A stretch of 31,503 nt of DNA from Utricularia gibba (lineage: Eukaryota; Streptophyta; Magnoliopsida; Lamiales; Lentibulariaceae), in the NCBI GenBank assembly GCA_002189035.1, contig NEEC01000494.1, forward strand, positions 1 through 31,503, written 5' to 3'. The translations under genes and the position numbers were made by a program. The notes beneath the pieces were generated by a model. It saw only the letters and a program-made list of their open reading frames with translations, was not told the DNA's origin and did not search any database. Of this stretch, positions 9,507 to 20,936 are shown piece after piece (within the stretch, counting starts at the first letter, position 1; each line of letters opens with the position of its first letter).

Positions 9507-11973
9507 CGTGGGGCAACGGTATCGAGTAGGAGGTCGAGTCGAGCTCGGGCCCATAGTCATTTGTAGCTCGGCAAAAAACTTGATGCATTTATTAACGTTG
9601 GTTTTAATAGGCTGCCTCAATGGTTTCTCAAGGAAAAGCTTGTCGTTTTTGGGCGGGTGATGTCGTTGGAACTTCGTTCTGACCCAAGGTTCGGTCTGAC
9701 TCCTTTGCCAAATCGGTCCTACTCGACGAAAATCGTGATGCAGTTATTGAAGTTAGGATTTCATGAGCACCCAAAATGGTTTTCAACGCATGCTTTGTAT
9801 TGATAGGCGCTCTCGTGGGGCAACGGTATCGGGCAGGAGGTCGAGTCGAGCTCGCCCAGAGTCATTTGTAGCCGGCAAAAAAATGATGCATTTATTAACG
9901 TTGGGTTTTAATAGGCTGCCTACATGGTTTCTCAAGGAAAAGCTTGTCGTTTCTGGGCGGTGATGTCTTTTTGGAACTTCGTTCTGACCATAGGTTCGGT
10001 CTGACTCCTTTGCCACATCGGGTCCTACTCGACGAAAATCGTGATGCAGTTATTGAAGTTAGGATTCATGAGCACCCAAAATGGTTTTCTCAACCGCATG
10101 CTTTATATTTGATAAGGCACTCTCGTGGGGCAACGGTATCGAGCAGGAGGTCGAGTCGAGCTCGGGCCCAGAGTCATTTGTAGCCCGGCAAAAAAATTGA
10201 TGCATTTATTAACGTTCGGCTTTATTAGGCTGCCTACATAGTTTCTCAAGGAAAAGCTTGTCGTTTCTGGGCGGGTGATGTCTTTGGAACTTCGTTCTGA
10301 CCAAGGTTCGGTCTGACTCCTTTGCCACATCGGGTCCTACTCGACGAAAATCGTGATGCAGTTATTGAAGTTAGGATTCATGAGCACCCAAAATGGTTTT
10401 CTCAACCGCATGCTTTATATTTGAGGAGGCGCTCTCGTGGGGCAACGGTATCGAGTAGGAGGTCGAGTCGAGCTCGGGCCCATAGTCATTTGTAGCTCGG
10501 CAAAAAACTTGATGCATTTATTAACGTTGGTTTTAATAGGCTGCCTACATTGTTTTTCTCAAGGAAAAGCTTGTCGTTTTGGCGGGTGATGTCGTTGGGA
10601 ACTTCGTTCTGACCAAGGTTCGGTCTGACTCCTTTGCCACATCGGGTCCTACTCGACGAAAATCGTGATGCAGTTATTGAAGTTAGGATTTCATGAGCAC
10701 CCAAAATGGTTTTCTCAACCGCATGCTTTATATTTGATAAGGCTCTCGTGGGGCAACGGTATCGAGCAGGGTCGAGTCGAGCTCGGGCCCAGAGTCATTT
10801 GTAGCCGGCAAAAAATTGATGCATTTATTAACGTTGGTTTTAATAGCTGCCTACATGTTTCTCAAGGAAAAGCTTGTCGTTTCTGGCGGGTGATGTCGTT
10901 GGAACTTCGTTCTGACCCAAGGTTCGGTCTGACTCCTTTGCCAAATCGGTCCTACTCGACGAAAATCGTGATGCAGTTATTGAAGTTAGGATTCATGAGC
11001 ACCCAAAATGGTTTTCTCAACGCATGCTTTATATTTGATAAGGCCTCTCGTGGGGCAACGGTATCGAGCAGGAGGTCGAGTCGAGCTCGGGCCCATAGTC
11101 ATTTGTAGCTCGGCAAAAAATTGATGCATTTATTAACGTTGGTTTAATAGGCTGCCTACATGTTTTCTCAAGGAAAAGCTTGTCGTTTCTGGCGGGTGAT
11201 GTCTTTTGGAACTTCGTTCTGACCCAAGGTTCGCTGACTCCTTTGCCACATCGGGTCCTACTCGACGAAAATCGTGATGCAGTTATTGAAGTTAGGATTC
11301 ATGAGCACCAAAATGGTTTTCTCAACCGCATGCTTTATATTTGATAAGGCGCTCTCGTGGGGCAACGGTATCGAGCAGGAGGTCGAGTCGAGCTCGGGCC
11401 CAGAGTCATTTGTAGCCGGCAAAAAACTTGATGCATTTATTAACGTTGGTTTTAATAGGCTGCCTACATGTTTTCTCAAGGAAAAGCTTGTCGTTTCTGG
11501 CGGGTGATGTCGTTGGGAACTTCGTTCTGACCCAAGGTTCGTCTGACTCCTTTGCCACATCGGGTCCTACTCGACGAAAATCGTGATGCAGTTATTGAAG
11601 TTAGGATTTCATGAGCACCCAAAATGGTTTTCTCAACCGCATGCTTTATATTTGATAAGGCGCTCTCGTGGGGCAACGGTATCGAGTAGGAGGTCGAGTC
11701 GAGCTCGGGCCCATAGTCATTTGTAGCTCGGCAAAAAACTTGATGCATTTATTAACGTTGGGTTTTATAGGCTGCCTACATGTTTTCTCAAGGAAAAGCT
11801 TGTCGTTTCTGGGCGGGTGATGTCGTTGGGAACTTCGTTCTGACCAAGGTTCGGTCTGACTCCTTTGCCATCGGTCCTACTCGACGAAAATCGTGATGCA
11901 GTTATTGAAGTTAGGATTCATGAGCACCCAAAATGGTTTTCTCAACGCATGCTTTATATTTGATAAGGCCTCT

Positions 11974-13208
11974 CGTGGGGCAACGGTATCGAGCAGGAGG
12001 TCGAGTCGAGCTCGGGCCCATAGTCATTTGTAGCTCGGCAAAAAACTTGATGCATTTATTAACGTTGGTTTTAATAGGCTGCCTCAATGGTTTTCTCAAG
12101 GAAAAGCTTGTCGTTTTTGGGCGGGTGATGTCGTTGTGAACTTCGTTCTGACCCAAGGTTCGGTCTGTCTCCTTTGCCAATCGGTCCTACTCGACGAAAA
12201 TCGTGATGCAGTTATTGAAGTTAGGATTTCATGAGCACCCAAAATGCTTTTTCTCAATCGCATGCTTTGTATTTGAGGAGGCGCTCTCGTGGGGCAACGG
12301 TATCGGCAAAAGGTCGAGTCGAGCTCGCCCAGAGTCATTTTAGCCCGCAAAAAAATTGATGCATTTATTAACGTTGGGTTTTAATAGGCTGCCTACATGG
12401 TTTCTCAAGGAAAAGCTTGTCGTTTCTGGGCGGGTGATGTCTTTTGGAACTTCGTTCTGACCAAGGTTCGGTCTGACTCCTTTGCCACATCGGGTCCTAC
12501 TCGACGAAAATCGTGATGCAGTTATTGAAGTTAGGATTTCATGAGCACCCAAAATGGTTTTCTCAACCGCATGCTTTATATTTGATAAGGTGCTCTCGTG
12601 GGCAACGGTATCGAGTAGGAGGTCGAGTCGAGCTCGGGCCCATAGTCATTTGTAGCTCGGCAAAAAACTTGATGCATTTATTAACGGTTGGTTTTAATAG
12701 GCTGCCTCATGTTTTTTCAAGGAAAAGCTTGTCGTTTTTGGGCGGGTGATGTCGTTGTGAACTTCGTTCTGACCCAAGGTTCGGTCTGTCTCCTTTGCCA
12801 AATCGGTCCTACTCGACGAAAATCGTGATGCAGTTATTGAAGTTAGGATTTCATGAGCACCCAAAATGGTTTTCAACGCATGCTTTGTATTGAGGAGGCG
12901 CTCTCGTGGGGCAACGGTATCGGCAAAAGGTCGAGTCGGGCTCGCCCAGAGTCATTTTTAGCCGCAAAAAAATGATGCATTTATTAACGTTGGGTTTAAT
13001 AGGCTGCCTACATGGTTTCTCAAGGAAAAGCTTGTCGTTTCTGGCGGGTGATGTCTTTTGGAACTTCGTTCTGACCATAGGTTCGGTCTGTCCTTTGCCA
13101 CATCGGGTCCTACTCGACGAAAATCGTGATGCAGTTATTGAAGTTAGGATTCATGAGCACCCAAAATGGTTTTCTCAACCGCATGCTTTATATTTGATAA
13201 GGCACTCT
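11974..13208 (+). repeat. Tandem pair of A-B dimers (11974-12596, 12597-13208)
   Basis: Both A monomers (11974, 12597) carry CATAG, ACTTGATGC, GTTGTGAAC and TCTGTCTCC. Both B monomers (12288, 12905) carry GGCAAAAGG, shortened TTTTAGCC or TTTTTAGCC, and GTTGGGTTT, but start with CGTGGGGCAACGG instead of AGTGGGGCACGG. They form two successive ~615-bp periods. This is the last clear A-B dimer block in the window. Confidence 0.68.
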
Positions 13209-15993
13209 CGTGGGGCAACGGTATCGAGCAGGAGGTCGAGTCGAGCTCGGGCCCAGAGTCATTTGTAGCCCGGCAAAAAAATTGATGCATTTATTAACGT
13301 TCGGTTTATTAGGCTGCCTACATAGTTTCTCAAGGAAAAGCTTGTCGTTTCTGGGCGGGTGATGTCTTTGGAACTTCGTTCTGACCAAGGTTCGGTCTGA
13401 CTCCTTTGCCACATCGGTCCTACTCGACGAAAATCGTGATGCAGTTATTGAAGTTAGGATTCATGAGCACCCAAAATGGTTTTCTCAACCGCATGCTTTA
13501 TATTTGATAAGGCTCTCGTGGGGCAACGGTATCGAGTAGGAGGTCGAGTCGAGCTCGGGCCCATAGTCATTTGTAGCTCGGCAAAAAACTTGATGCATTT
13601 ATTAACGTTGGTTTAATAGGCTACATGTTTTTCTCAAGGAAAAGCTTGTCGTTTCTGGGCGGGTGATGTCGTTGGGAACTTCGTTCTGACCCAAGGTTCG
13701 GTCTGACTCCTTTGCCACATCGGGTCCTACTCGACGAAATCGTGATGCAGTTATTGAAGTTAGGATTTCATGAGCACCCAAAATGGTTTTCTCAACCGCA
13801 TGCTTTATATTTGATAAGGTGCTCTCGTGGGGCAACGGTATCGAGTAGGAGGTCGAGTCGAGCTCGGCCCAGAGTCATTTGTAGCTCGGCAAAAAATTGA
13901 TGCATTTATTAACGTTGGTTTTAATAGGCCTACATGTTTTCTCAAGGAAAAGCTTGTCGTTTCTGGGGGTGATGTCGTTGGAACTTCGTTCTGACCAAGG
14001 TTCGGTCTGACTCCTTTGCCAATCGGTCCTACTCGACGAAAATCGTGATGCAGTTATTGAAGTTAGGATCATGAGCACCCAAAATGGTTTTCTCAACCGC
14101 ATGCTTTATATTTGATAAGGCACTCTCGTGGGGCAACGGTATCGAGCAGGAGGTCGAGTCGAGCTCGGGCCCATAGTCATTTGTAGCTCGGCAAAAAACT
14201 TGATGCATTTATTAACGTTGGTTTTAATAGGCGCCTAATGGTTTTCTCAAGGAAAAGCTTGTCGTTTTTGGGCGGTGATGTCGTTGTGAACTTCGTTCTG
14301 ACCAAGGTTCGGTCTGACTCCTTTGCCACATCGGGTCCTACTCGACGAAAATCGTGATGCAGTTATTGAAGTTAGGATTTCATGAGCACCCAAAATGGTT
14401 TTCTCAACCGCATGCTTTTATTTGATAAGGCACTCTCGTGGGGCAACGGTATCGAGCAGGAGGTCGAGTCGAGCTCGGGCCAGAGTCATTTGTAGCCCGG
14501 CAAAAAAATTGATGCATTTATTAACGTTGGTTTAATAGGCTGCCTACAAGTTTCTCAAGGAAAAGCTTGTCGTTTCTGGGCGGGTGATGTCTTTTGGAAC
14601 TTCGTTCTGACCATAGGTTCGGTCTGACTCCTTTGCCACATCGGGTCCTACTCGACGAAAATCGTGATGCAGTTATTGAAGTTAGGATATCATGAGCACC
14701 CAAAATGGTTTTCTCAACCGCATGCTTTATATTTGATAAGGCACTCTCGTGGGGCAACGGTATCGAGCAGGAGGTCGAGTCGAGCTCGGCCCAGAGTCAT
14801 TTGTAGCCCGGCAAAAAAATTGATGCATTTATTAACGTTCGGTTTATTAGGCTGCCTACATAGTTTCTCAAGGAAAAGCTTGTCGTTTCTGGCGGGTGAT
14901 GTCTTGGAACTTCGTTCTGACCATAGGTTCGGTCTGACTCCTTTGCCACATCGGGTCCTACTCGACGAAAATCGTGATGCAGTTATTGAAGTTAGGATAT
15001 CATGAGCACCCAAAATGGTTTTCTCAACCGCATGCTTTATATTGATAAGGCACTCTCGTGGGGCAACGGTATCGAGCAGGAGGTCGAGTCGAGCTCGGTC
15101 CCAGAGTCATTTGTAGCCCGGCAAAAAATTGATGCATTTATTAACGTTCGGTTTTATTAGGCTGCCTACATAGTTTTCTCAAGGAAAAGCTTGTCGTTTC
15201 TGGGCGGGTGATGTCTTTTGGAACTTCGTTCTGACCATAGGTTCGGTCTGACTCCTTTGCCACATCGGGTCCTACTCGACGAAAATCGTGATGCAGTTAT
15301 TGAAGTTAGGATTTCATGAGCACCCAAAATGGTTTTCTCAACCGCATGCTTTATATTTGATAAGGTGCTCTCGTGGGGCAACGGTATCGAGTAGGAGGTC
15401 GAGTCGAGCTCGGGCCCATAGTCATTTGTAGCTCGGCAAAAAACTTGATGCATTTATTAACGGTTGGTTTTAATAGGCTGCCTCAATGGTTTTCTCAAGG
15501 AAAAGCTTGTCGTTTTTGGGCGGGTGATGTCGTTTGAACTTCGTTCTGACCAAGGTTCGGTCTGACTCCTTTGCCACATCTGGTCCTACTCGACGAAAAT
15601 CGTGATGCAGTTATTGAAGTTAGGATTTCATGAGCACCCAAAATGGTTTTCTCAACCGCATGCTTTATATTTGATAAGGCGCTCTCGTGGGGCAACGGTA
15701 TCGAGCAGGAGGTCGAGTCGAGCTCGGGCCCAGAGTCATTTGTAGCCGGCAAAAAAATTGATGCATTTATTAACGTTGGTTTATAGGCTGCCTACATGGT
15801 TTCTCAAGGAAAAGCTTGTCGTTTCTGGGCGGGTGATGTCTTTGGAACTTCGTTCTGACCAAGGTTCGGTCTGACTCCTTTGCCACATCGGGTCCTACTC
15901 GACGAAAATCGTGATGCAGTTATTGAAGTTAGGATTCATGAGCACCCAAAATGGTTTTCTCAACCGCATGCTTTATATTTGATAAGGCACTCT

Positions 15994-17842
15994 CGTGGGG
16001 CAACGGTATCGAGCAGGAGGTCGAGTCGAGCTCGGCCAGAGTCATTTGTAGCCCGGCAAAAAAATTGATGCATTTATTAACGTTGGTTTATAGGCTGCCT
16101 ACATAGTTTCTCAAGGAAAAGCTTGTCGTTTCTGGGGGTGATGTCTTTGGAACTTCGTTCTGACCAAGGTTCGGTCTGACTCCTTTGCCACATCGGGTCC
16201 TACTCGACGAAAATCGTGATGCAGTTATTGAAGTTAGGATTCATGAGCACCCAAAATGGTTTTCTCAACCGCATGCTTTATATTTGATAAGGCGCTCTCG
16301 TGGGGCAACGGTATCGAGCAGGAGGTCGAGTCGAGCTCGGCCCAGAGTCATTTGTAGCCCGGCAAAAAAATTGATGCATTTATTAACGTTGGTTTTATAG
16401 GCTGCCTACATAGTTTCTCAAGGAAAAGCTTGTCGTTTCTGGGCGGGTGATGTCTTTTGGAACTTCGTTCTGACCAAGGTTCGGTCTGACTCCTTTGCCA
16501 CATCGGGTCCTACTCGACGAAAATCGTGATGCAGTTATTGAAGTTAGGATTCATGAGCACCCAAAATGGTTTTCTCAACCGCATGCTTATATTTGATAAG
16601 GCGCTCTCGTGGGGCAACGGTATCGAGCAGGAGGTCGAGTCGAGCTCGGCCCAGAGTCATTTGTAGCTCGGCAAAAAAATTGATGCATTTATTAACGTTG
16701 GTTTTAATAGGCTGCCTACATGGTTTCTCAAGGAAAAGCTTGTCGTTTCTGGGCGGGTGATGTCTTTGGAACTTCGTTCTGACCAAGGTTCGGTCTGACT
16801 CCTTTGCCACATCGGTCCTACTCGACGAAAATCGTGATGCAGTTATTGAAGTTAGGATTCATGAGCACCCAAAATGTTTTCTCAACCGCATGCTTTATAT
16901 TTGATAAGGCGCTCTCGTGGGGCAACGGTATCGAGCAGGAGGTCGAGTCGAGCTCGGGCCCAGAGTCATTTGTAGCCCGGCAAAAAAATTGATGCATTTA
17001 TTAACGTTGGTTTTAATAGGCTGCCTACATGGTTTTCTCAAGGAAAAGCTTGTCGTTTCTGGCGGGTGATGTCTTTTGGAACTTCGTTCTGACCATAGGT
17101 TCGGTCTGACTCCTTTGCCACATCGGGTCCTACTCGACGAAAATCGTGATGCAGTTATTGAAGTTAGGATTCATGAGCACCCAAAATGGTTTTCTCAACC
17201 GCATGCTTTATATTTGATAAGGCGCTCTCGTGGGGCAACGGTATCGAGCAGGAGGTCGAGTCGAGCTCGGCCCAGAGTCATTTGTAGCTCGGCAAAAAAA
17301 TTGATGCATTTATTAACGTTGGTTTTAATAGGCTGCCTACATGGTTTCTCAAGGAAAAGCTTGTCGTTTTGGGCGGGTGATGTCTTTTGGAACTTCGTTC
17401 TGACCAAGGTTCGGTCTGACTCCTTTGCCACATCGGGTCCTACTCGACGAAAATCGTGATGCAGTTATTGAAGTTAGGATTCATGAGCACCCAAAATGGT
17501 TTTCTCAACCGCATGCTTTATATTTGATAAGGCACTCTCGTGGGCAACGGTATCGAGCAGGAGGTCGAGTCGAGCTCGGCCCAGAGTCATTTGTAGCCCG
17601 GCAAAAAATTGATGCATTTATTAACGTTGGCTTTAATAGGCTGCCTACATAGTTTCTCAAGGAAAAGCTTGTCGTTTCTGGGCGGGTGATGTCGTTGGAA
17701 CTTCGTTCTGACCAAGGTTCGTCTGACTCCTTTGCCACATCGGGTCCTACTCGACGAAAATCGTGATGCAGTTATTGAAGTTAGGATTCATGAGCACCCA
17801 AAATGGTTTTCTCAACCGCATGCTTTATATTTAAGGCGCTCT
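15994..17842 (+). repeat. Highly homogeneous monomer run (six copies)
   Basis: Monomers 15994, 16299, 16608, 16916, 17229 and 17539 differ mostly by single-base length changes, by GTAGCCCGG/GTAGCTCGG, and by CATAG/CATGG before TTTCTC. They are 304-313 bp long. Such near identity between neighbours is what recent local amplification by unequal crossing-over would leave. Compare the similar run at 27314-28540. Confidence 0.72.
16299..16607 (+). repeat. Representative satellite monomer (309 bp)
   Basis: This is a clean example from the most homogeneous part of the array. It runs from CGTGGGGCAACGG to GGCGCTCT. The first half holds CGAGCTCG (an 8-bp palindrome), a seven-A run, TGATGCA at 16372-16378 and the HindIII site. 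The second half holds the ACGA-AAA-TCGT dyad, TGATGCA again at 16527-16533, GAGCACCC and the SphI site. The two TGATGCA blocks lie 155 bp apart, half the monomer. Length is close to the array mean. A hand-made consensus of the family is about 311 bp and 47% GC with about 18 CpG. Confidence 0.93.
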
Positions 17843-20800
17843 CGTGGGGCAACGGTATCGAGCAGGAGGTCGAGTCGAGCTCGGGCCCAGAGTCATTTGT
17901 AGCCCGGCAAAAAAAATTGATGCATTATTAACGTTTTTAATAGGCTGCCTACATGTTTCTCAAGGAAAAGCTTGTCGTTTTTGCGGGTGATGTCGTTGGA
18001 ACTTCGTTCTGACCCAAGGTTCGGTCTGACTCCTTTGCCACATCGGGTCCTACTCGACGAAAATCGTGATGCAGTTATTGAAGTTAGGATTTCATGAGCA
18101 CCCAAAATGGTTTTCTCAACCGCATGCTTTATATTTGAGGAGGCGCTCTCGTGGGGCAACGGTATCGAGCAAAGGTCGAGTCGAGCTCGGCCCAGAGTCA
18201 TTTGTAGCCCGGCAAAAAATTGATGCATTTATTAACGTTGGTTTTAATTAGGCTGCCTACATGGTTTCTCAAGGAAAAGCTTGTCGTTTCTGGGCGGGTG
18301 ATGTCGTTGGAACTTCGTTCTGACCAAGGTTCGGTCTGACTCCTTTGCCAATCGGGTCCTACTCGACGAAAATCGTGATGCAGTTATTGAAGTTAGGATT
18401 CATGAGCACCCAAAATGGTTTTCTCAACCGCATGCTTTATATTTGAGGAGGCGCTCTCGTGGGCAACGGTATCGAGCAGGAGGTCGAGTCGAGCTCGGGC
18501 CCATAGTCATTTGTAGCTCAAAAAATTGATGCATTTATTAACGTTGGGTTTTATAGCTGCCTACATTGTTTCTCAAGGAAAAGCTTGTCGTTTCTGGCGG
18601 GTGATGTCGTTGGAACTTCGTTCTGACCCAAGGTTCGGTCTGACTCCTTTGCCACATCGGGTCCTACTCGACGAAAATCGTGATGCAGTTATTGAAGTTA
18701 GGATTCATGAGCACCCAAAATGGTTTTCTCAACCGCATGCTTTATATTTGATAAGGCTCTCGTGGGGCAACGGTATCGAGCAGGAGTCGAGTCGAGCTCG
18801 GGCCCAGAGTCATTTGTAGCCCGGCAAAAAAATTGATGCATTTATTAACGTTGGTTTATTAGGCTGCCTACATGGTTTCTCAAGGAAAAGCTTGTCGTTT
18901 CTGGCGGGTGATGTCGTTGGGAACTTCGTTCTGACCCAAGGTTCGGTCTGACTCCTTTGCCACATCGGGTCCTACTCGACGAAAATCGTGATGCAGTTAT
19001 TGAAGTTAGGATTCATGAGCACCCAAAATGTTTTCTCAACCGCATGCTTTATATTTGATAAGGCGCTCTCGTGGGGCAACGGTATCGAGCAGGAGGTCGA
19101 GTCGAGCTCGGGCCCAGAGTCATTTGTAGCCGGCAAAAAACTTGATGCATTTATTAACGTTGGTTTTAATAGCTGCCTACATTGTTTTCTCAAGGAAAAG
19201 CTTGTCGTTTCTGGCGGGTGATGTCGTTGGAACTTCGTTCTGACCCAAGGTTCGGTCTGACTCCTTTGCCACATCGGGTCCTACTCGACGAAAATCGTGA
19301 TGCAGTTATTGAAGTTAGGATTTCATGAGCACCCAAAATGGTTTTCTCAACCGCATGCTTTATATTTGATAAGGCTCTCGTGGGGCAACGGTATCGAGTA
19401 GGAGGTCGAGTCGAGCTCGGGCCCATAGTCATTTGTAGCTCGGCAAAAAACTTGATGCATTTATTAACGTTGGTTTTAATAGGCTGCCTCAATGGTTTCT
19501 CAAGGAAAAGCTTGTCGTTTTTGGGCGGGTGATGTCGTTGGAACTTCGTTCTGACCAAGGTTCGGTCTGACTCCTTTGCCAAATCTGGTCCTACTCGACG
19601 AAAATCGTGATGCAGTTATTGAAGTTAGGATTTCATGAGCACCCAAAATGGTTTTCTCAACCGCATGCTTTATATTTGATAAGGCTCTCGTGGGGCAACG
19701 GTATCGAGCAGGAGGTCGAGTCGAGCTCGGGCCCAGAGTCATTTGTAGCCCGGCAAAAAAAATTGATGCATTTATTAACGTTCGGTTTTAATAGGCTGCC
19801 TACATGGTTTCTCAAGGAAAAGCTTGTCGTTTCTGGGCGGGTGATGTCTTTTGGAACTTCGTTCTGACCATAGGTTCGGTCTGACTCCTTTGCCACATCG
19901 GGTCCTACTCGACGAAAATCGTGATGCAGTTATTGAAGTTAGGATATCATGAGCACCCAAAATGGTTTTCTCAACCGCATGCTTTATATTTGATAAGGCA
20001 CTCTCGTGGGGCAACGGTATCGAGCAGGAGGTCGAGTCGAGCTCGGCCCAGAGTCATTTGTAGCCCGGCAAAAAAATTGATGCATTTATTAACGTTCGGC
20101 TTTATTAGGCTGCCTACATAGTTTCTCAAGGAAAAGCTTGTCGTTTCTGGGCGGGTGATGTCTTTTGGAACTTCGTTCTGACCATAGGTTCGGTCTGACT
20201 CCTTTGCCACATCGGGTCCTACTCGACGAAAATCGTGATGCAGTTATTGAAGTTAGGATTCATGAGCACCCAAAATGGTTTTCTCAACCGCATGCTTTAT
20301 ATTTGATAAGGTGCTCTCGGGGCAACGGTATCGAGTAGGAGGTCGAGTCGAGCTCGGGCCCATAGTCATTTGTAGCTCGGCAAAAAACTTGATGCATTTA
20401 TTAACGGTTGGTTTTAATAGGCTGCCTAAATGGTTTTCTCAAGGAAAAGCTTGTCGTTTTTGGCGGGGATGTCTTTTGGAACTTCGTTCTGACCAAGGTT
20501 CGGTCTGACTCCTTTGCCACATCGGGTCCTACTCGACGAAAATCGTGATGCAGTTATTGAAGTTAGGATTTCATGAGCACCCAAAATGGTTTTCTCAACC
20601 GCATGCTTTATATTTGATAAGGCGCTCTCGTGGGGCAACGGTATCGAGCAGGAGGTCGAGTCGAGCTCGGGCCCAGAGTCATTTGTAGCCGGCAAAAAAT
20701 TGATGCATTTATTAACGTTGGTTTTAATAGGCTGCCTACATGGTTTCTCAAGGAAAAGCTTGTCGTTTCTGGGCGGGTGATGTCTTTTGGAACTTCGTTC

Positions 20801-20936
20801 TGACCATAGGTTCGGTCTGACTCCTTTGCCACATCGGGTCCTACTCGACGAAAATCGTGATGCAGTTATTGAAGTTAGGATTTCATGAGCACCCAAAATG
20901 GTTTTCTCAACCGCATGCTTTATATTTGATAAGGCA

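Larger units (their letters stand above)
8897..14436 (+). repeat. Array segment 3: A-B dimers reappear among mixed monomers
   Basis: Monomer starts: 8897, 9203, 9507, 9814, 10124, 10436, 10747, 11049, 11356, 11667, 11974, 12288, 12597, 12905, 13209, 13517, 13826, 14127. A followed by B occurs at 8897/9203, 9507/9814, 11974/12288 and 12597/12905. The last TCTGTCTCC variants are at about 12166 and 12787, and the last GTTGTGAAC is at about 14286. Monomers at 13517 and 13826 show small losses around the TAGGCTGCC motif (near 13619 and 13928). Confidence 0.85.
14437..20936 (+). repeat. Array segment 4: more homogeneous C-like monomers
   Basis: Monomer starts: 14437, 14748, 15057, 15372, 15686, 15994, 16299, 16608, 16916, 17229, 17539, 17843, 18150, 18458, 18761, 19070, 19379, 19689, 20005, 20318, 20629. 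Most share GAGCAGG, GGCCCAGAG, GTAGCCCGG, TCTGACTCC and CCACATCGGG. GTTGTGAAC and TCTGTCTCC are absent. A-derived first halves (GAGTAGG, CATAG, ACTTGATGC) persist at 15372, 19379 and 20318. The monomers at 18458 and 19070 share TAGCTGCC and CTACATTG. Confidence 0.85.

Noticed and set aside
17093-17110. CENP-B box-like motif around TTCG in GAACTTCGTTCTGACC or GTCGTTGGAACTTCG
   Set aside because: Neither matches the NTTCGNNNNANNCGGGN pattern: the first lacks the central A and CGGG, the second has GTCG and lacks CGGG. The second occurs only in some copies.
9507-20436. A long-range period of ~9.88 kb (32 monomers), suggested by similar monomer orders at 9507/10124/10436 and 19379/20005/20318
   Set aside because: The three monomers match in type and spacing, but their downstream neighbours match only weakly by eye. 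A monomer identity matrix is needed before calling a 32-mer higher-order repeat.
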